Positions 45,857 to 54,000 of a stretch of DNA of 64,000 nt are shown here, in pieces. The stretch spans positions 3,162,001 through 3,226,000 of the forward strand of contig NZ_CP019239.1 in assembly GCF_001955715.1 (NCBI RefSeq), given 5' to 3'. Position 1 is the first letter of the stretch; the number at the start of each line of letters is the position of its first letter. The notes below the pieces were generated by a model, which was not told the DNA's origin, made no database searches, and worked only from the letters and a program-made list of their open reading frames with translations. The DNA is from Rhodoferax saidenbachensis. Lineage in GTDB: Bacteria; Pseudomonadota; Gammaproteobacteria; Burkholderiales; Burkholderiaceae_C. The translations under genes were made by a program, and so were the position numbers.

Positions 45857-45878
45857 GGGGGCTAAAGGCCTATTTCAT
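45818..45878 (+). repeat. dispersed repeat, copy 8 (spans a stop and a start codon)
   Basis: GCTATGGATTTAGGAGCTGC, then TTGCGCACTGTTCATGGG, then GGCTAAAGGCCTATTT. On the opposite strand it contains the ATG of the EamA gene and touches the TGA of the DUF808 gene. Confidence 0.75.
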
Positions 45879-46771
45879 TTAAAAATCTTGAGGACACGTT
45901 TCACACCGATCACGCCCAGCAGTACCAGCGCACCAGACACCACACCCACCAGGCCGTCCCAGACAAAGCCAAAAGGCAGCTTCTCCAGCAGGTGGTGCAA
46001 GAACGGCAGGCCATGCACCAGAATGCCGCCGCCCACCAGGAACATAGCGGCGGTGCCCGCCACCGACAACACCTTCATCAGGATGGGCGCCGCGCGCAAC
46101 AGGCCACGGCCCAGCGCCTGTTTGCCAAGTGCCAGCGTGCTGACGCCGGATTGTCGGCTCAGATACAAACCCGCGTCGTCGATTTTCACGATGCCCGCCA
46201 CCACGCCATACACGCCCACCGTCATCAGCACGGCCACACCGGCCAGCACCGTGAGCTGGGTGGTCCACACGCTGTTTTGCACCGTGCCTAGCGTGATGGC
46301 AATGATCTCCGCCGAGAGGATGAAGTCAGTGCGGATGGCGCCCTTGATCTTGTCTTTCTCCAGCGCCACCAGGTCCACGCTGGGGTCGGCCAGCGCCTGC
46401 AACAGTGCGTCTTCGTGGGCCTGGTCGTCTTCAGCGCGGTGCAGGAATTTGTGCGCCAGTTTTTCGAAGCCTTCAAAACACAGAAAAGCACCGCCCACCA
46501 TCAGCAGCGGCGTGATGGCCCAGGGCAACACGATGCTGATGACCAGCGCCGTGGGCACCAGGATCAGCTTGTTGACCAGCGAGCCCTTGCACACCGCCCA
46601 CACCACGGGCAGCTCGCGGTCAGCGCTCACGCCGCTCACCTGCTGGGCGTTGAGGGCCAGGTCATCGCCCAGCACACCAGCGGTCTTTTTGGCGGCCACT
46701 TTGGTGAGTACGGCCACGTCGTCCAGCACGGTGGCAATGTCGTCAAGAAGGGCGAGCAAACTGGTGGCCAT
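45875..46771 (-). CDS. DUF808 (YedI) family inner-membrane protein
   Basis: This is a 298-residue membrane protein of unknown function. It starts [20 protein letters not shown] at ATG 46771 and has [20 protein letters not shown], four to five hydrophobic segments and a charged loop [20 protein letters not shown], all typical of DUF808. It is upstream of, and probably co-transcribed with, the EamA gene. Confidence 0.9.
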   Translation of the reverse strand: MATSLLALLDDIATVLDDVAVLTKVAAKKTAGVLGDDLALNAQQVSGVSADRELPVVWAVCKGSLVNKLILVPTALVISIVLPWAITPLLMVGGAFLCFEGFEKLAHKFLHRAEDDQAHEDALLQALADPSVDLVALEKDKIKGAIRTDFILSAEIIAITLGTVQNSVWTTQLTVLAGVAVLMTVGVYGVVAGIVKIDDAGLYLSRQSGVSTLALGKQALGRGLLRAAPILMKVLSVAGTAAMFLVGGGILVHGLPFLHHLLEKLPFGFVWDGLVGVVSGALVLLGVIGVKRVLKIFK

Positions 46772-46858
46772 AGGGTATTTCCGGGTGAAGACGGGGTGTG
46801 TTGGAGCGCCCATTGTCGCCGCCATCCGTCACAATCAAAGACGGATTCCATCACCACC

Positions 46859-49153
46859 ATGAACTACCCTCTGCTCCTCAATGCCCTTATCAGCCTGATC
46901 GTCGGGGTGGCATTGGTTCTGGTGTGGCGGCGCAATCCGCAGCAGACTTTCACGCGGTATCTGGGCTGGTCCAATCTGGTTCAGTTGCTGATCCCGGCCA
47001 GCTACTGGCTCACGCTGCATGGCAATCCCACACTGCGCCTGGTGGGCATGGTGGCCCTGCCGGTGGTGTCCGCGGCCTACTCTTCACTGATGGTGCTGGG
47101 TGCCAGCCAGCTGGCAGACCGCCCGGTACGCCCCCCCACCATGGCCGTATTTGCGGCCGTGATTTTGGCTATCAATGTGGGCTCCCTGTTGCAGGGCGAC
47201 CTGCGCATCGCGCAGACCCTGTCAGCCACCGTGGGCACGGCCATCGGTCTGCTGTGCTGCTACTGGCTCTGGTTCGCAGGCAATCGCAACTTTGGCCCTT
47301 CGCGCATGACCGGCATTCTGATCACCGCCCTCGGGTTGAACCAGTTCACCTTTGCACTGCTGGGCGCCGATGGCGTGGCCCTGCAGGCCAGCACGGCCAC
47401 CCTGATCCGCGTGGCCTTGGGCCTGGTCCTGATTTACGCCGCCCTGCAACGCAGCGCCCAAGAGACCGTGCGCTTGCGCGAACGGTTCGAGCGCCTCACC
47501 GACCGCTCCCACCAGGGCATCATCATCCGCCAGAAGGAACGCATCGCCTACGCCAACCCGGCGGCATTGGCCATCTACGGTGCCAGCGGCAAGGACGATC
47601 TCAGTGTGGTCATGGTGGCGCGCTCCATCCCCAGACCCGAGCGCGAGTCCATCGGCAAACTGCTGCAGGAGATTGAAAGCGGCCAACGCGACGACGCCAG
47701 CTACGACGCGCTGCGCTACCGCAAGGATGGCACCCCCATGTGGCTGCGCTTCCATTGTTTTGGCACCGAGTGGGACGGCGCACCGGCCATGCAGGTGCTG
47801 ATCGCCGACGACACCGAGCGGCACCAGGCCACCCAGGCCCTGTTGCACCAGGCCCTGCACGACGAGTTGACCGGCCTGCCCAACCGCAACGCCCTGATCC
47901 AGCAACTGCGCGAACGCTGCAAGGCCCCGGCTGACAACCCCGCGCCTTTTGTCCTGATGCTGCTGGACATCGACCGCTTCAAGCTGTTCAACGAAGCGCA
48001 TGGCCATTCGGTCGGTGACAAGGTCCTGAAAGCCTTTGGTCACGCCCTGCGCACCAGTGTGGATGCACGCCACGCCGTCATGCGCCTGGGGGAGGACGAA
48101 TACGCCATCCTCTCGGCCGATGGCAACAACAGTGCCATGGCGGTGGAGCTGGCCACCACGGTGCGCGGCCTGCTGGGCAAGCCCCTGCCCGTGGCCGATG
48201 AAGTGTTTTTTCTCGACGCCTCCATGGGCATCGCTCTGTATCCGCACAGCGGCCAAGACGCCGAATCCCTGCTGCGCGCGGCCAATGCCGCCATGCATGT
48301 GGCCAAACGTACACCGGGCACGTCGTACACGCTGGCAGAAAAAGAGTTTGAACGGGGCTCCAGCAATATGCTGGAGCAGGAGCAGGCCTTGCGCGCCGGC
48401 ATAGAGCGCGGGGAATTTCACCTGGCCTACCAGCCCAAGGTGGACGCCCACACCGGTGCACTCACCAGCTTTGAGGCGCTGGCGCGCTGGAACCGCCCCG
48501 GTTTTGGTGCCGTCAGCCCGCTGGAATTTATTGCGGCGGCAGAACGCACCGGCCTGATCGCGGCGCTGGGCAGCACCCTGCTGTGGCAGGCCTGCGCACA
48601 GATCGCCCAGTGGCACGCTACCTACGGCAGCTGTGTGCCGGTGGCAGTGAACGTGTCCCCCCTGCAATTGCTGGACCCACGTTTCCCGCAACTGGTGGAG
48701 CAGGCGCTGGAAGACCACGGCGTAGCCCCCCAATGGCTCACGCTGGAAATCACCGAAAGCTCCGCCGTGCAAAACCTGGACCAGACCGTGGCCCAGGTAG
48801 CGCAGTTGCGCGCCCTGGGGGTGCATGTGGCGATGGACGACTTTGGCACAGGCTTCTCTTCGCTCAACATGCTGCGCACCCTGCGCCTGCACACCATCAA
48901 GATCGACCGCGGCCTGATCGACCCGCTGCCGGCGCCCGAATCCATCGCCGTGGTGCGCGCGATCTGCCAGTTGGCCCAGGCCTTGCATCTGCATGTCGTG
49001 GCCGAAGGTGTGGAAACCACCGCGCAGGCAGAAGCCGCCCGCGACGCGGGCTGCGGCGAACTGCAAGGCTACCTGTACGCCAAGCCGCTGAGTCCGCACG
49101 ATGCTGGCCAGTGGCTGGCACAACACACCGAACACCACACTGTAATTACCTGA
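46859..49153 (+). CDS. membrane PAS-GGDEF(degenerate)-EAL protein
   Basis: This is a 764-residue inner-membrane signalling protein. About six hydrophobic helices (residues 5-200) form an integral sensor, followed by PAS (about 215-330), GGDEF (about 340-500) and EAL (about 510-755). The GGDEF motif is RLGEDEYAIL: the second glycine is Glu, so cyclase activity is doubtful. The EAL domain is intact (FEALARWNRP, LEITESSAV, MDDFGTGFSSL, AEGVET), so the protein should be a c-di-GMP phosphodiesterase, perhaps activated by GTP. ATG 46859 starts MNYPLLLNALISLIVG. It is divergent from the DUF808 gene and its stop is 1 bp before the exonuclease gene. Confidence 0.9.
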   Translation: MNYPLLLNALISLIVGVALVLVWRRNPQQTFTRYLGWSNLVQLLIPASYWLTLHGNPTLRLVGMVALPVVSAAYSSLMVLGASQLADRPVRPPTMAVFAAVILAINVGSLLQGDLRIAQTLSATVGTAIGLLCCYWLWFAGNRNFGPSRMTGILITALGLNQFTFALLGADGVALQASTATLIRVALGLVLIYAALQRSAQETVRLRERFERLTDRSHQGIIIRQKERIAYANPAALAIYGASGKDDLSVVMVARSIPRPERESIGKLLQEIESGQRDDASYDALRYRKDGTPMWLRFHCFGTEWDGAPAMQVLIADDTERHQATQALLHQALHDELTGLPNRNALIQQLRERCKAPADNPAPFVLMLLDIDRFKLFNEAHGHSVGDKVLKAFGHALRTSVDARHAVMRLGEDEYAILSADGNNSAMAVELATTVRGLLGKPLPVADEVFFLDASMGIALYPHSGQDAESLLRAANAAMHVAKRTPGTSYTLAEKEFERGSSNMLEQEQALRAGIERGEFHLAYQPKVDAHTGALTSFEALARWNRPGFGAVSPLEFIAAAERTGLIAALGSTLLWQACAQIAQWHATYGSCVPVAVNVSPLQLLDPRFPQLVEQALEDHGVAPQWLTLEITESSAVQNLDQTVAQVAQLRALGVHVAMDDFGTGFSSLNMLRTLRLHTIKIDRGLIDPLPAPESIAVVRAICQLAQALHLHVVAEGVETTAQAEAARDAGCGELQGYLYAKPLSPHDAGQWLAQHTEHHTVIT

Positions 49154-49154
49154 C

Positions 49155-49691
49155 ATGGCCGCCATCTCCCGCTTCGCCGACAACCCCACCGTGCTGGATG
49201 TGGAGGCGTCGGGCTTTGGCCGCAACAGTTACCCCATAGAAATCGGGTTTGTGCTGCCCGACGGCCGCACCTACTGCACCCTGGTGCGCCCCGAACCGCA
49301 CTGGACCCACTGGGACACCCAGGCCCAGGCGCTGCACCACATCCCGCGCGCTATCGTCGAAGAGCGTGGCCTGCCGGTCGTCACCGTGGCGCGCAAACTC
49401 AATAGTGACCTGCGCGGGCAAACCGTCTACTCCGACGGCTGGGCCAATGACTACACCTGGCTCAACGCGCTGTTCGATGCGGCCGACATGACACCCAGCT
49501 TCAAGCTGGAAAACCTACGCGCCCTGCTCAACGAACAAGAGGCCGAACAATGGCACCTGGTCAAGGCGCAGATCAGCAGCGAACGCGGCGCCCAGCGCCA
49601 CCGTGCCAGCGCCGACGCACGGCTGCTGCAGCTCACCCTGCAGCGCCTGCGCAGCACCACCCCACACCGCCAGCACAAGGAACTCCCGTGA
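49155..49691 (+). CDS. DnaQ-like 3'-5' exonuclease family protein
   Basis: This is a 178-residue protein with an RNase H-like exonuclease fold. DVEASGFG near residue 15 gives the DxE site, YSDGWANDYTWLNALFD the second Asp and HRASADARLL near 153 the final His-x5-Asp, so all four DEDDh acidic residues can be assigned. Its substrate could be DNA or RNA. It starts 1 bp after the EAL gene and ends in a GTGA overlap with the next gene, so the three form one unit. Confidence 0.75.
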   Translation: MAAISRFADNPTVLDVEASGFGRNSYPIEIGFVLPDGRTYCTLVRPEPHWTHWDTQAQALHHIPRAIVEERGLPVVTVARKLNSDLRGQTVYSDGWANDYTWLNALFDAADMTPSFKLENLRALLNEQEAEQWHLVKAQISSERGAQRHRASADARLLQLTLQRLRSTTPHRQHKELP

Positions 49692-50158
49692 CCATCACCG
49701 TCTCTGTCAGCCTGGGTTATGAATTTGACGTGAAGGCATCCGCCAAAGAAGTCTTTGCGCTGCTGTCGGACATCCCCACGTCAGCCAGCCACTACCCCGG
49801 CGTCGCCCAACTAACAGACCTGGGTGCCAACAGCTACCGCTGGGAGATGGACAAACTGAGCATTGCCGCGGTCCAGTTGCAAACCGTGTATGCCTCCAAG
49901 TACCGCAGCAACAAGACCAAAGGCAGCGTGAGCTGGACACCCGTCACCGACGAAGGCAATGCCCAGGTATCCGGCAGTTGGCAGATCACCGACCACAAAA
50001 AGTCCACCCACCTTGTGCTTAACGTAGAGGCCGAAGTCACCCTGCCCCTGCCGGCGCTCATGGAGCTGGTCGCCACACCCATGGTGGAAGCCGAGCTGGA
50101 GCGGCTCACCGAGCAGTACATTGCCAACCTGTGTGAAGCACTGGGCGGCGAGGTCTGA
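49688..50158 (+). CDS. SRPBCC-fold protein
   Basis: This is a 156-residue START-like protein. VSLGYEFDVKASAKEVFALL opens the typical first strand and helix, and the C-terminal helix ELERLTEQYIANLCEALG closes the hydrophobic cavity. Such proteins bind lipids, quinones or other hydrophobic ligands; function here is unknown. The start is GTG 49688, overlapping the previous TGA (GTGA), with AAGGA six bases upstream. Confidence 0.8.
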   Translation: MTITVSVSLGYEFDVKASAKEVFALLSDIPTSASHYPGVAQLTDLGANSYRWEMDKLSIAAVQLQTVYASKYRSNKTKGSVSWTPVTDEGNAQVSGSWQITDHKKSTHLVLNVEAEVTLPLPALMELVATPMVEAELERLTEQYIANLCEALGGEV

Positions 50159-50160
50159 TA

Positions 50161-50220
50161 TTTGCTATTAAAAAAGTAGCTGGTTGCGCATATTCCATGC
50201 GGCCAGAGTGCCTTTTTGCC
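50161..50220 (+). repeat. dispersed repeat, copy 9
   Basis: TTTGCTATTAAAAAAGTAGC, then TGGTTGCGCATATTCC, then GCGGCCAGAGTGCCTTTTT. It begins three bases after the SRPBCC-gene stop and may act as its transcript end. Confidence 0.75.
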
Positions 50221-50302
50221 AGTCATTCAGGCGGCGGCTGGCTCAGCCGATGTTTGCCCGTCTACGTTGCACCCTCTCTCGGCTTGTGGACACTTAGCTC
50301 GC

Positions 50303-50608
50303 CTATGCAGGCTGAGGGCCGTCGTATCCCTCAATCACAACAAGGTCGATCGTGCAAACCTCCTTGCGCAAGGTAATTGCGTGTTGATAGCCAGGGGAGT
50401 TCCAGCAATCCAGCGCTGCCTGGTAGCTTGGAAACTCGATCACAGCGTTGCGCAACCGGCTCTCCCCCTCCAAAGCTTCAAACGTGCCGCCGCGTACGAG
50501 AAACCTTCCGCCGTAATGCGCCAGCGGTTCTGCATTGGCGGCAATGTACTGCTGGTACTGTGTCGCGTTGCTGATATCGACGCGAACAATCCAATAACCT
50601 TTTGGCAT
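50303..50608 (-). CDS. DUF1330 family protein
   Basis: This is a 101-residue dimeric alpha-beta-barrel protein of unknown function. MPKGYWIVRVDISNATQYQQ, then RFLVRGG and ALDCWNSPGYQ are the DUF1330 pattern. It is transcribed divergently from a LysR regulator, which is the usual arrangement for a regulator and its target. Confidence 0.88.
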   Translation of the reverse strand: MPKGYWIVRVDISNATQYQQYIAANAEPLAHYGGRFLVRGGTFEALEGESRLRNAVIEFPSYQAALDCWNSPGYQHAITLRKEVCTIDLVVIEGYDGPQPA

Positions 50609-50697
50609 AACAAATCCTGTTGTACTAACGTGAATAAAAGTCATCAGCAGTGATCCATCTGTCTGATGCGGTTCACAGTGTAGGCACGCCATACGTT

Positions 50698-50720
50698 TTC
50701 ATAAAGTGAATTATTATGAA
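50698..50720. promoter_or_regulatory. candidate LysR-type operator
   Basis: TTCATAA-N9-TTATGAA is a perfect 7-bp inverted repeat containing a T-N11-A core. It lies in the 135-bp divergent region between the DUF1330 gene and the LysR gene, 24 bp before the LysR start. That is the expected place for autoregulation and target control. Confidence 0.6.
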
Positions 50721-50743
50721 CTTTTTATTCTTTAAACGAGATC

Positions 50744-51646
50744 ATGGATTTTGTTGATTTACGCTGTTTTCAGGCAGTCGTGCAGTACGGCGGCATCACA
50801 CGCGCGGCTGAAGCGCTGCACCGGGTTCCTTCCAATGTTTCTACGCGCATACGCATGCTGGAGGAGAACCTGCAGGCCAAGCTGTTCGTGCGTGAGGGCA
50901 AGCGAATGCAACTCTCCCCTCAAGGGAAGGTATTACTGGACTACGCCAACCGTCTGCTGCAATTAGCCCAGGAGGCCCGTGGCGCTTTGCATGACGGCGC
51001 ACCACGCGGCATCTTGCGTCTGGGAGCCATGGAAAGCACTGCAGCCATTCGCTTGCCAACTCTGCTGGCTCAGATGCACCAGCAGTTCCCGGCCCTTGCT
51101 GTCGAGCTCAGCACGGGTGCCCCGCGGCCATTGACGGCACGCGTGATCGCTGGCGAGTTGGACGCAGCGCTGGTGTCGGAGCCTGTCTCCGACCCACGCC
51201 TGTCCAGTCAACTGGCCTATGTGGAGAGTCTGGTGATGATCACGCCTGCCGGCCATCCTGCGGTTCGCAGCGCCCGCGACCTGCAATTGGACACTCTGCT
51301 GGTTTTCGATCCAGACTGCCCCCACCGGCAACGCTTGGAGGCTTGGTGTGCCAAAGGAAAAGTTGCACCAGGCAAGGTGATCGAGCTGGGCTCCTACCAC
51401 GCGATCTTGGGCTGTTGCGTTGCAGGCATGGGCGTTGCGCTCATTCCTGCAGCGGTGTTGGAGACCTACACCGAGCGAAAGCACCTCTCGGTGTACCCAC
51501 TCACAGGTGACGCTCGCACCATGAAGATCAAGCTCATCTGGCGCAAAGACGCACCCCAGCCAAAGATCCATGCGCTGGCCCAACTGCTCGCAGGAAAAAC
51601 CGACCGGATCACCCGATCCCAAACCGGAGGAGTGCAGACCCATTAG
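50744..51646 (+). CDS. LysR-family transcriptional regulator
   Basis: This is a 300-residue regulator. The N-terminal winged helix-turn-helix is MDFVDLRCFQAVVQYGGITR and AAEALHRVPSNVSTRIRMLE; the rest is the periplasmic-binding-like effector domain (LRLGAMESTAAIRLPTLLAQ, CVAGMGVALIPAAVL). It is similar in arrangement to GltC/PgrR-type regulators, but the effector is unknown. The likely target is the divergent DUF1330 gene. Confidence 0.9.
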   Translation: MDFVDLRCFQAVVQYGGITRAAEALHRVPSNVSTRIRMLEENLQAKLFVREGKRMQLSPQGKVLLDYANRLLQLAQEARGALHDGAPRGILRLGAMESTAAIRLPTLLAQMHQQFPALAVELSTGAPRPLTARVIAGELDAALVSEPVSDPRLSSQLAYVESLVMITPAGHPAVRSARDLQLDTLLVFDPDCPHRQRLEAWCAKGKVAPGKVIELGSYHAILGCCVAGMGVALIPAAVLETYTERKHLSVYPLTGDARTMKIKLIWRKDAPQPKIHALAQLLAGKTDRITRSQTGGVQTH

Positions 51647-51999
51647 GGTGAGGACGCTGTGGTCGTTGTGGATCTGGTGGGCGCGGATTGCAGGTGAAGC
51701 AGGCGCATGCCATGCACTATCGCACCCGACAGACTGGCTTAAGCACAGTGCGTTCCTGCCTTTACAGCCTTTAGGCCAACGCGCGCCCTAAAGCACCATT
51801 CGCGCCCTGGCATTGCCCAATAGTCGCAGTCGACCCAAAGCGGTCTTCCATACAGCCACACTCATTGCCGCATAGCAGACATTCAGGACTGGCCCGTCGG
51901 GCAGGTATTGGTGGCTTCAGTGGATGTGCAAAAGTCTGGAATTTGAAACTTTTTTCATCTAATCCTCTAGACTGGCGTAACGCCAAGAAGACTTTTGCA
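51647..51999 (+). promoter_or_regulatory. 353-bp gap with an 11-bp inverted repeat
   Basis: No gene is seen. TGCAAAAGTCT at 51927-51937 and AGACTTTTGCA at 51989-51999 are perfect inverted copies 51 bp apart. The second abuts the start codon of the next gene. Between them lie a TCTAAT hexamer (51958-51963, possible -10) and TGGCG-TAA-CGCCA at 51973-51985. No Shine-Dalgarno is visible before the ATG. Confidence 0.45.
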
Positions 52000-52866
52000 A
52001 TGACATTCTTTAAACCTGGTACACCCGAATTCACTCAACGACAACGAGAAAACTGGCAGTATGAATTGAGCAGGATTCCGGACCTAGTCGACTACCTCCG
52101 CTATCAACGCAGTGGAGGAGCAACGAGGCACACACATTTTGGAAGTTTCGCCGCGACGCATCGAAGCATTGCAGGCTACGAATATTGCTTGGAGCATCAC
52201 TTGGATGCTTTCAAGCAGCACATGCACGTTTGTGCATTGAGTAGTTTGCGAAAATGGGCTGAGCCGACTCATGAATATCTCTCAATTTGGGAAGCAATTC
52301 TTGATGCACTGGTTTCTGACAATTCGACTCTCATTCGAGAGATATCCAGCTTTGAGCACCCAGATTTGCAAGCAACCCGCGCCAGTTCACCGCAGATGGA
52401 AACATTGTTACTGCAGTCGGCCATACTGGGGCGCGATGACGTGATCGCCCAAGCGCTGGAGCGCATCGCGGCCAAAGGCAATAACGCAGATCGGAAAGAG
52501 CTTGAAAACGGCCACAACTTCTTTGATTGCCTGCTCAAAAATGACGCCCAGGCGTTGACGGAACGCATTCTCCGAACCACACGCACGCCATTCGCCAAGA
52601 ACGACCCTTACTTCGGTCACTTCATGCATAGGATGGCAACCTCCCAAGCCAAGCTGTGTCACTTGCGTGGTATTCCCGTTGATATCGACCACTCGCTGGT
52701 GCCCATGGATATCGTGCGGGTTGCACCACTTACGCACTACGACAACGTGTACGACTTCTTGGAACCGGGCTTTGTGCCACTCGAGCCCACCCTGAAAGAT
52801 CGCTGGCGCTTCTATATGAGGCGGCGTGCTCGGGAAAAGGCATATAAGTGGGATGTCGTACGCTAG
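52000..52866 (+). CDS. alpha-helical protein, possibly Imm49-like immunity protein
   Basis: This is a 288-residue, mostly helical cytoplasmic protein. The middle (SAILGRDDVIAQALERIAAK, then NFFDCLLKNDAQALTERIL) and the later GIPVDIDHSLVPMD recall the Imm49 family of polymorphic-toxin immunity proteins, but I could not confirm this by alignment. No toxin, Rhs or T6SS gene is nearby. Base composition is lower in GC (about 50 %) and codons are less biased than in neighbours, which suggests transfer. It is isolated between two intergenic gaps. Confidence 0.55.
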   Translation: MTFFKPGTPEFTQRQRENWQYELSRIPDLVDYLRYQRSGGATRHTHFGSFAATHRSIAGYEYCLEHHLDAFKQHMHVCALSSLRKWAEPTHEYLSIWEAILDALVSDNSTLIREISSFEHPDLQATRASSPQMETLLLQSAILGRDDVIAQALERIAAKGNNADRKELENGHNFFDCLLKNDAQALTERILRTTRTPFAKNDPYFGHFMHRMATSQAKLCHLRGIPVDIDHSLVPMDIVRVAPLTHYDNVYDFLEPGFVPLEPTLKDRWRFYMRRRAREKAYKWDVVR

Positions 52867-53043
52867 TGTCAATGTGACAGCGCACCTCACACTTCCATAT
52901 CGCAGTCATTGATCAAAGGCCGCTTCTGGCCCCAAGTTGAGATATTTGAAGCAGTCAGTGTTGAACTCCGCTGAAGCTCCACCGAACTTCTCCCGCTTCG
53001 ATTAATCCAGCAGATCACATTCCTTGACTATAGGTTTGCCCAG

Positions 53044-54000
53044 CTACTTGCAACTCCGAACTTGCAAGGCCATCGCGAGTTGCTCGGGATCGGGCAACCC
53101 TTCGCTATCCCCCACATACTGCACCACGCGCGCACCAATGGCGTTGCCGCGCAGTGCCGCGTCCGCCAGGCTTTGGCCATCCAGCAACGCACTGAGCACG
53201 CCCACGGCAAAGCCGTCTCCGGCACCCACTGTGTCCACCACGCGCTGCACCTGAAAGCCCGGCACCGTGGCGCGTCCCTGGGCGTCAGCCACATAGGCGC
53301 CCTGCGGCCCCAACTTGATGACCACCTGCGGGACGCCCCGGTCCAGGTACCAGCTGGCAATGTCCTGCGGCGTGGTCTGCCCGGTCAGCAGCTGGCCTTC
53401 GGACAGGCCGGGCATGACTAGGTCGGCTTGTGCCGCCCAGGCATTGAGCCCGGACACCATGGCGGTTTGTGAGGGCCACAGGCGGGCCCGCAGATTGGGG
53501 TCAAAGGACACCGCCGCACCCGCGGCCCGCGCCTGCTGTACCAGGGTCTGCGCCAGCGCACGCGCACTGTCGGACAGCGCCACGCTGATGCCCGTGAGGT
53601 GCAGCCAGCGCACGCCCTGCAGCCCTTGGACGGGTACGTCGTCCGGCCCCAGGTGGCTGGCGGCCGAGCCCTTGCGGAAGTAGGCAATCTGCGGGTCCTG
53701 CCCCTCGGGCTCGCGCGACTTGAGCATGAAACCCGTGGGGTGCTGCGTGTCCACCTGCACATGGCTGCGATCTATACCTTCACGGTCCAGCGTGGCCAGA
53801 AGGTAGTCGCCAAACGGGTCTTGCCCCACGCGGCTGATGTAGCCCACGCGCCAGCCCAGGCGCGCCAGGCCGGTGGCCACATTGAGCTCGGCCCCGGCGC
53901 TGCTGCGGCTGAAATGTTCCACCGCCGCTAGCGGCCCCGGCGTTTGCGCCACCAGTAAGGCCATGGCCTCGCCCACTGTCACAACATGCGGCGCGTTCAC
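53044..54000 (-). CDS. kdgK: 2-keto-3-deoxygluconate kinase (PfkB family)
   Basis: This phosphorylates 2-keto-3-deoxygluconate to KDPG. The 318-residue protein is a ribokinase-fold sugar kinase with FSRSSAGAELNVATGLARLG, SRVGQDPFG, FDPNLR and the catalytic DTVGAGDGFAVG. The KDG-kinase assignment rests on the family pattern plus the adjacent altronate dehydratase, whose product is KDG. The start is GTG 54000, overlapping the uxaA stop (GTGA); a TTG at 54021 would overlap more. It ends the kdgK-uxaA unit. Confidence 0.85.
   Translation of the reverse strand: MNAPHVVTVGEAMALLVAQTPGPLAAVEHFSRSSAGAELNVATGLARLGWRVGYISRVGQDPFGDYLLATLDREGIDRSHVQVDTQHPTGFMLKSREPEGQDPQIAYFRKGSAASHLGPDDVPVQGLQGVRWLHLTGISVALSDSARALAQTLVQQARAAGAAVSFDPNLRARLWPSQTAMVSGLNAWAAQADLVMPGLSEGQLLTGQTTPQDIASWYLDRGVPQVVIKLGPQGAYVADAQGRATVPGFQVQRVVDTVGAGDGFAVGVLSALLDGQSLADAALRGNAIGARVVQYVGDSEGLPDPEQLAMALQVRSCK

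Noticed and set aside
47222..49225. A 667-codon open frame antisense to the membrane GGDEF-EAL gene, and similar long antisense frames such as 949-2547 and 39701-41263.
   Set aside because: They lie opposite clear genes, are rich in His/Gln/Gly/Arg as expected from antisense of GC-rich codons, and show no family motif.
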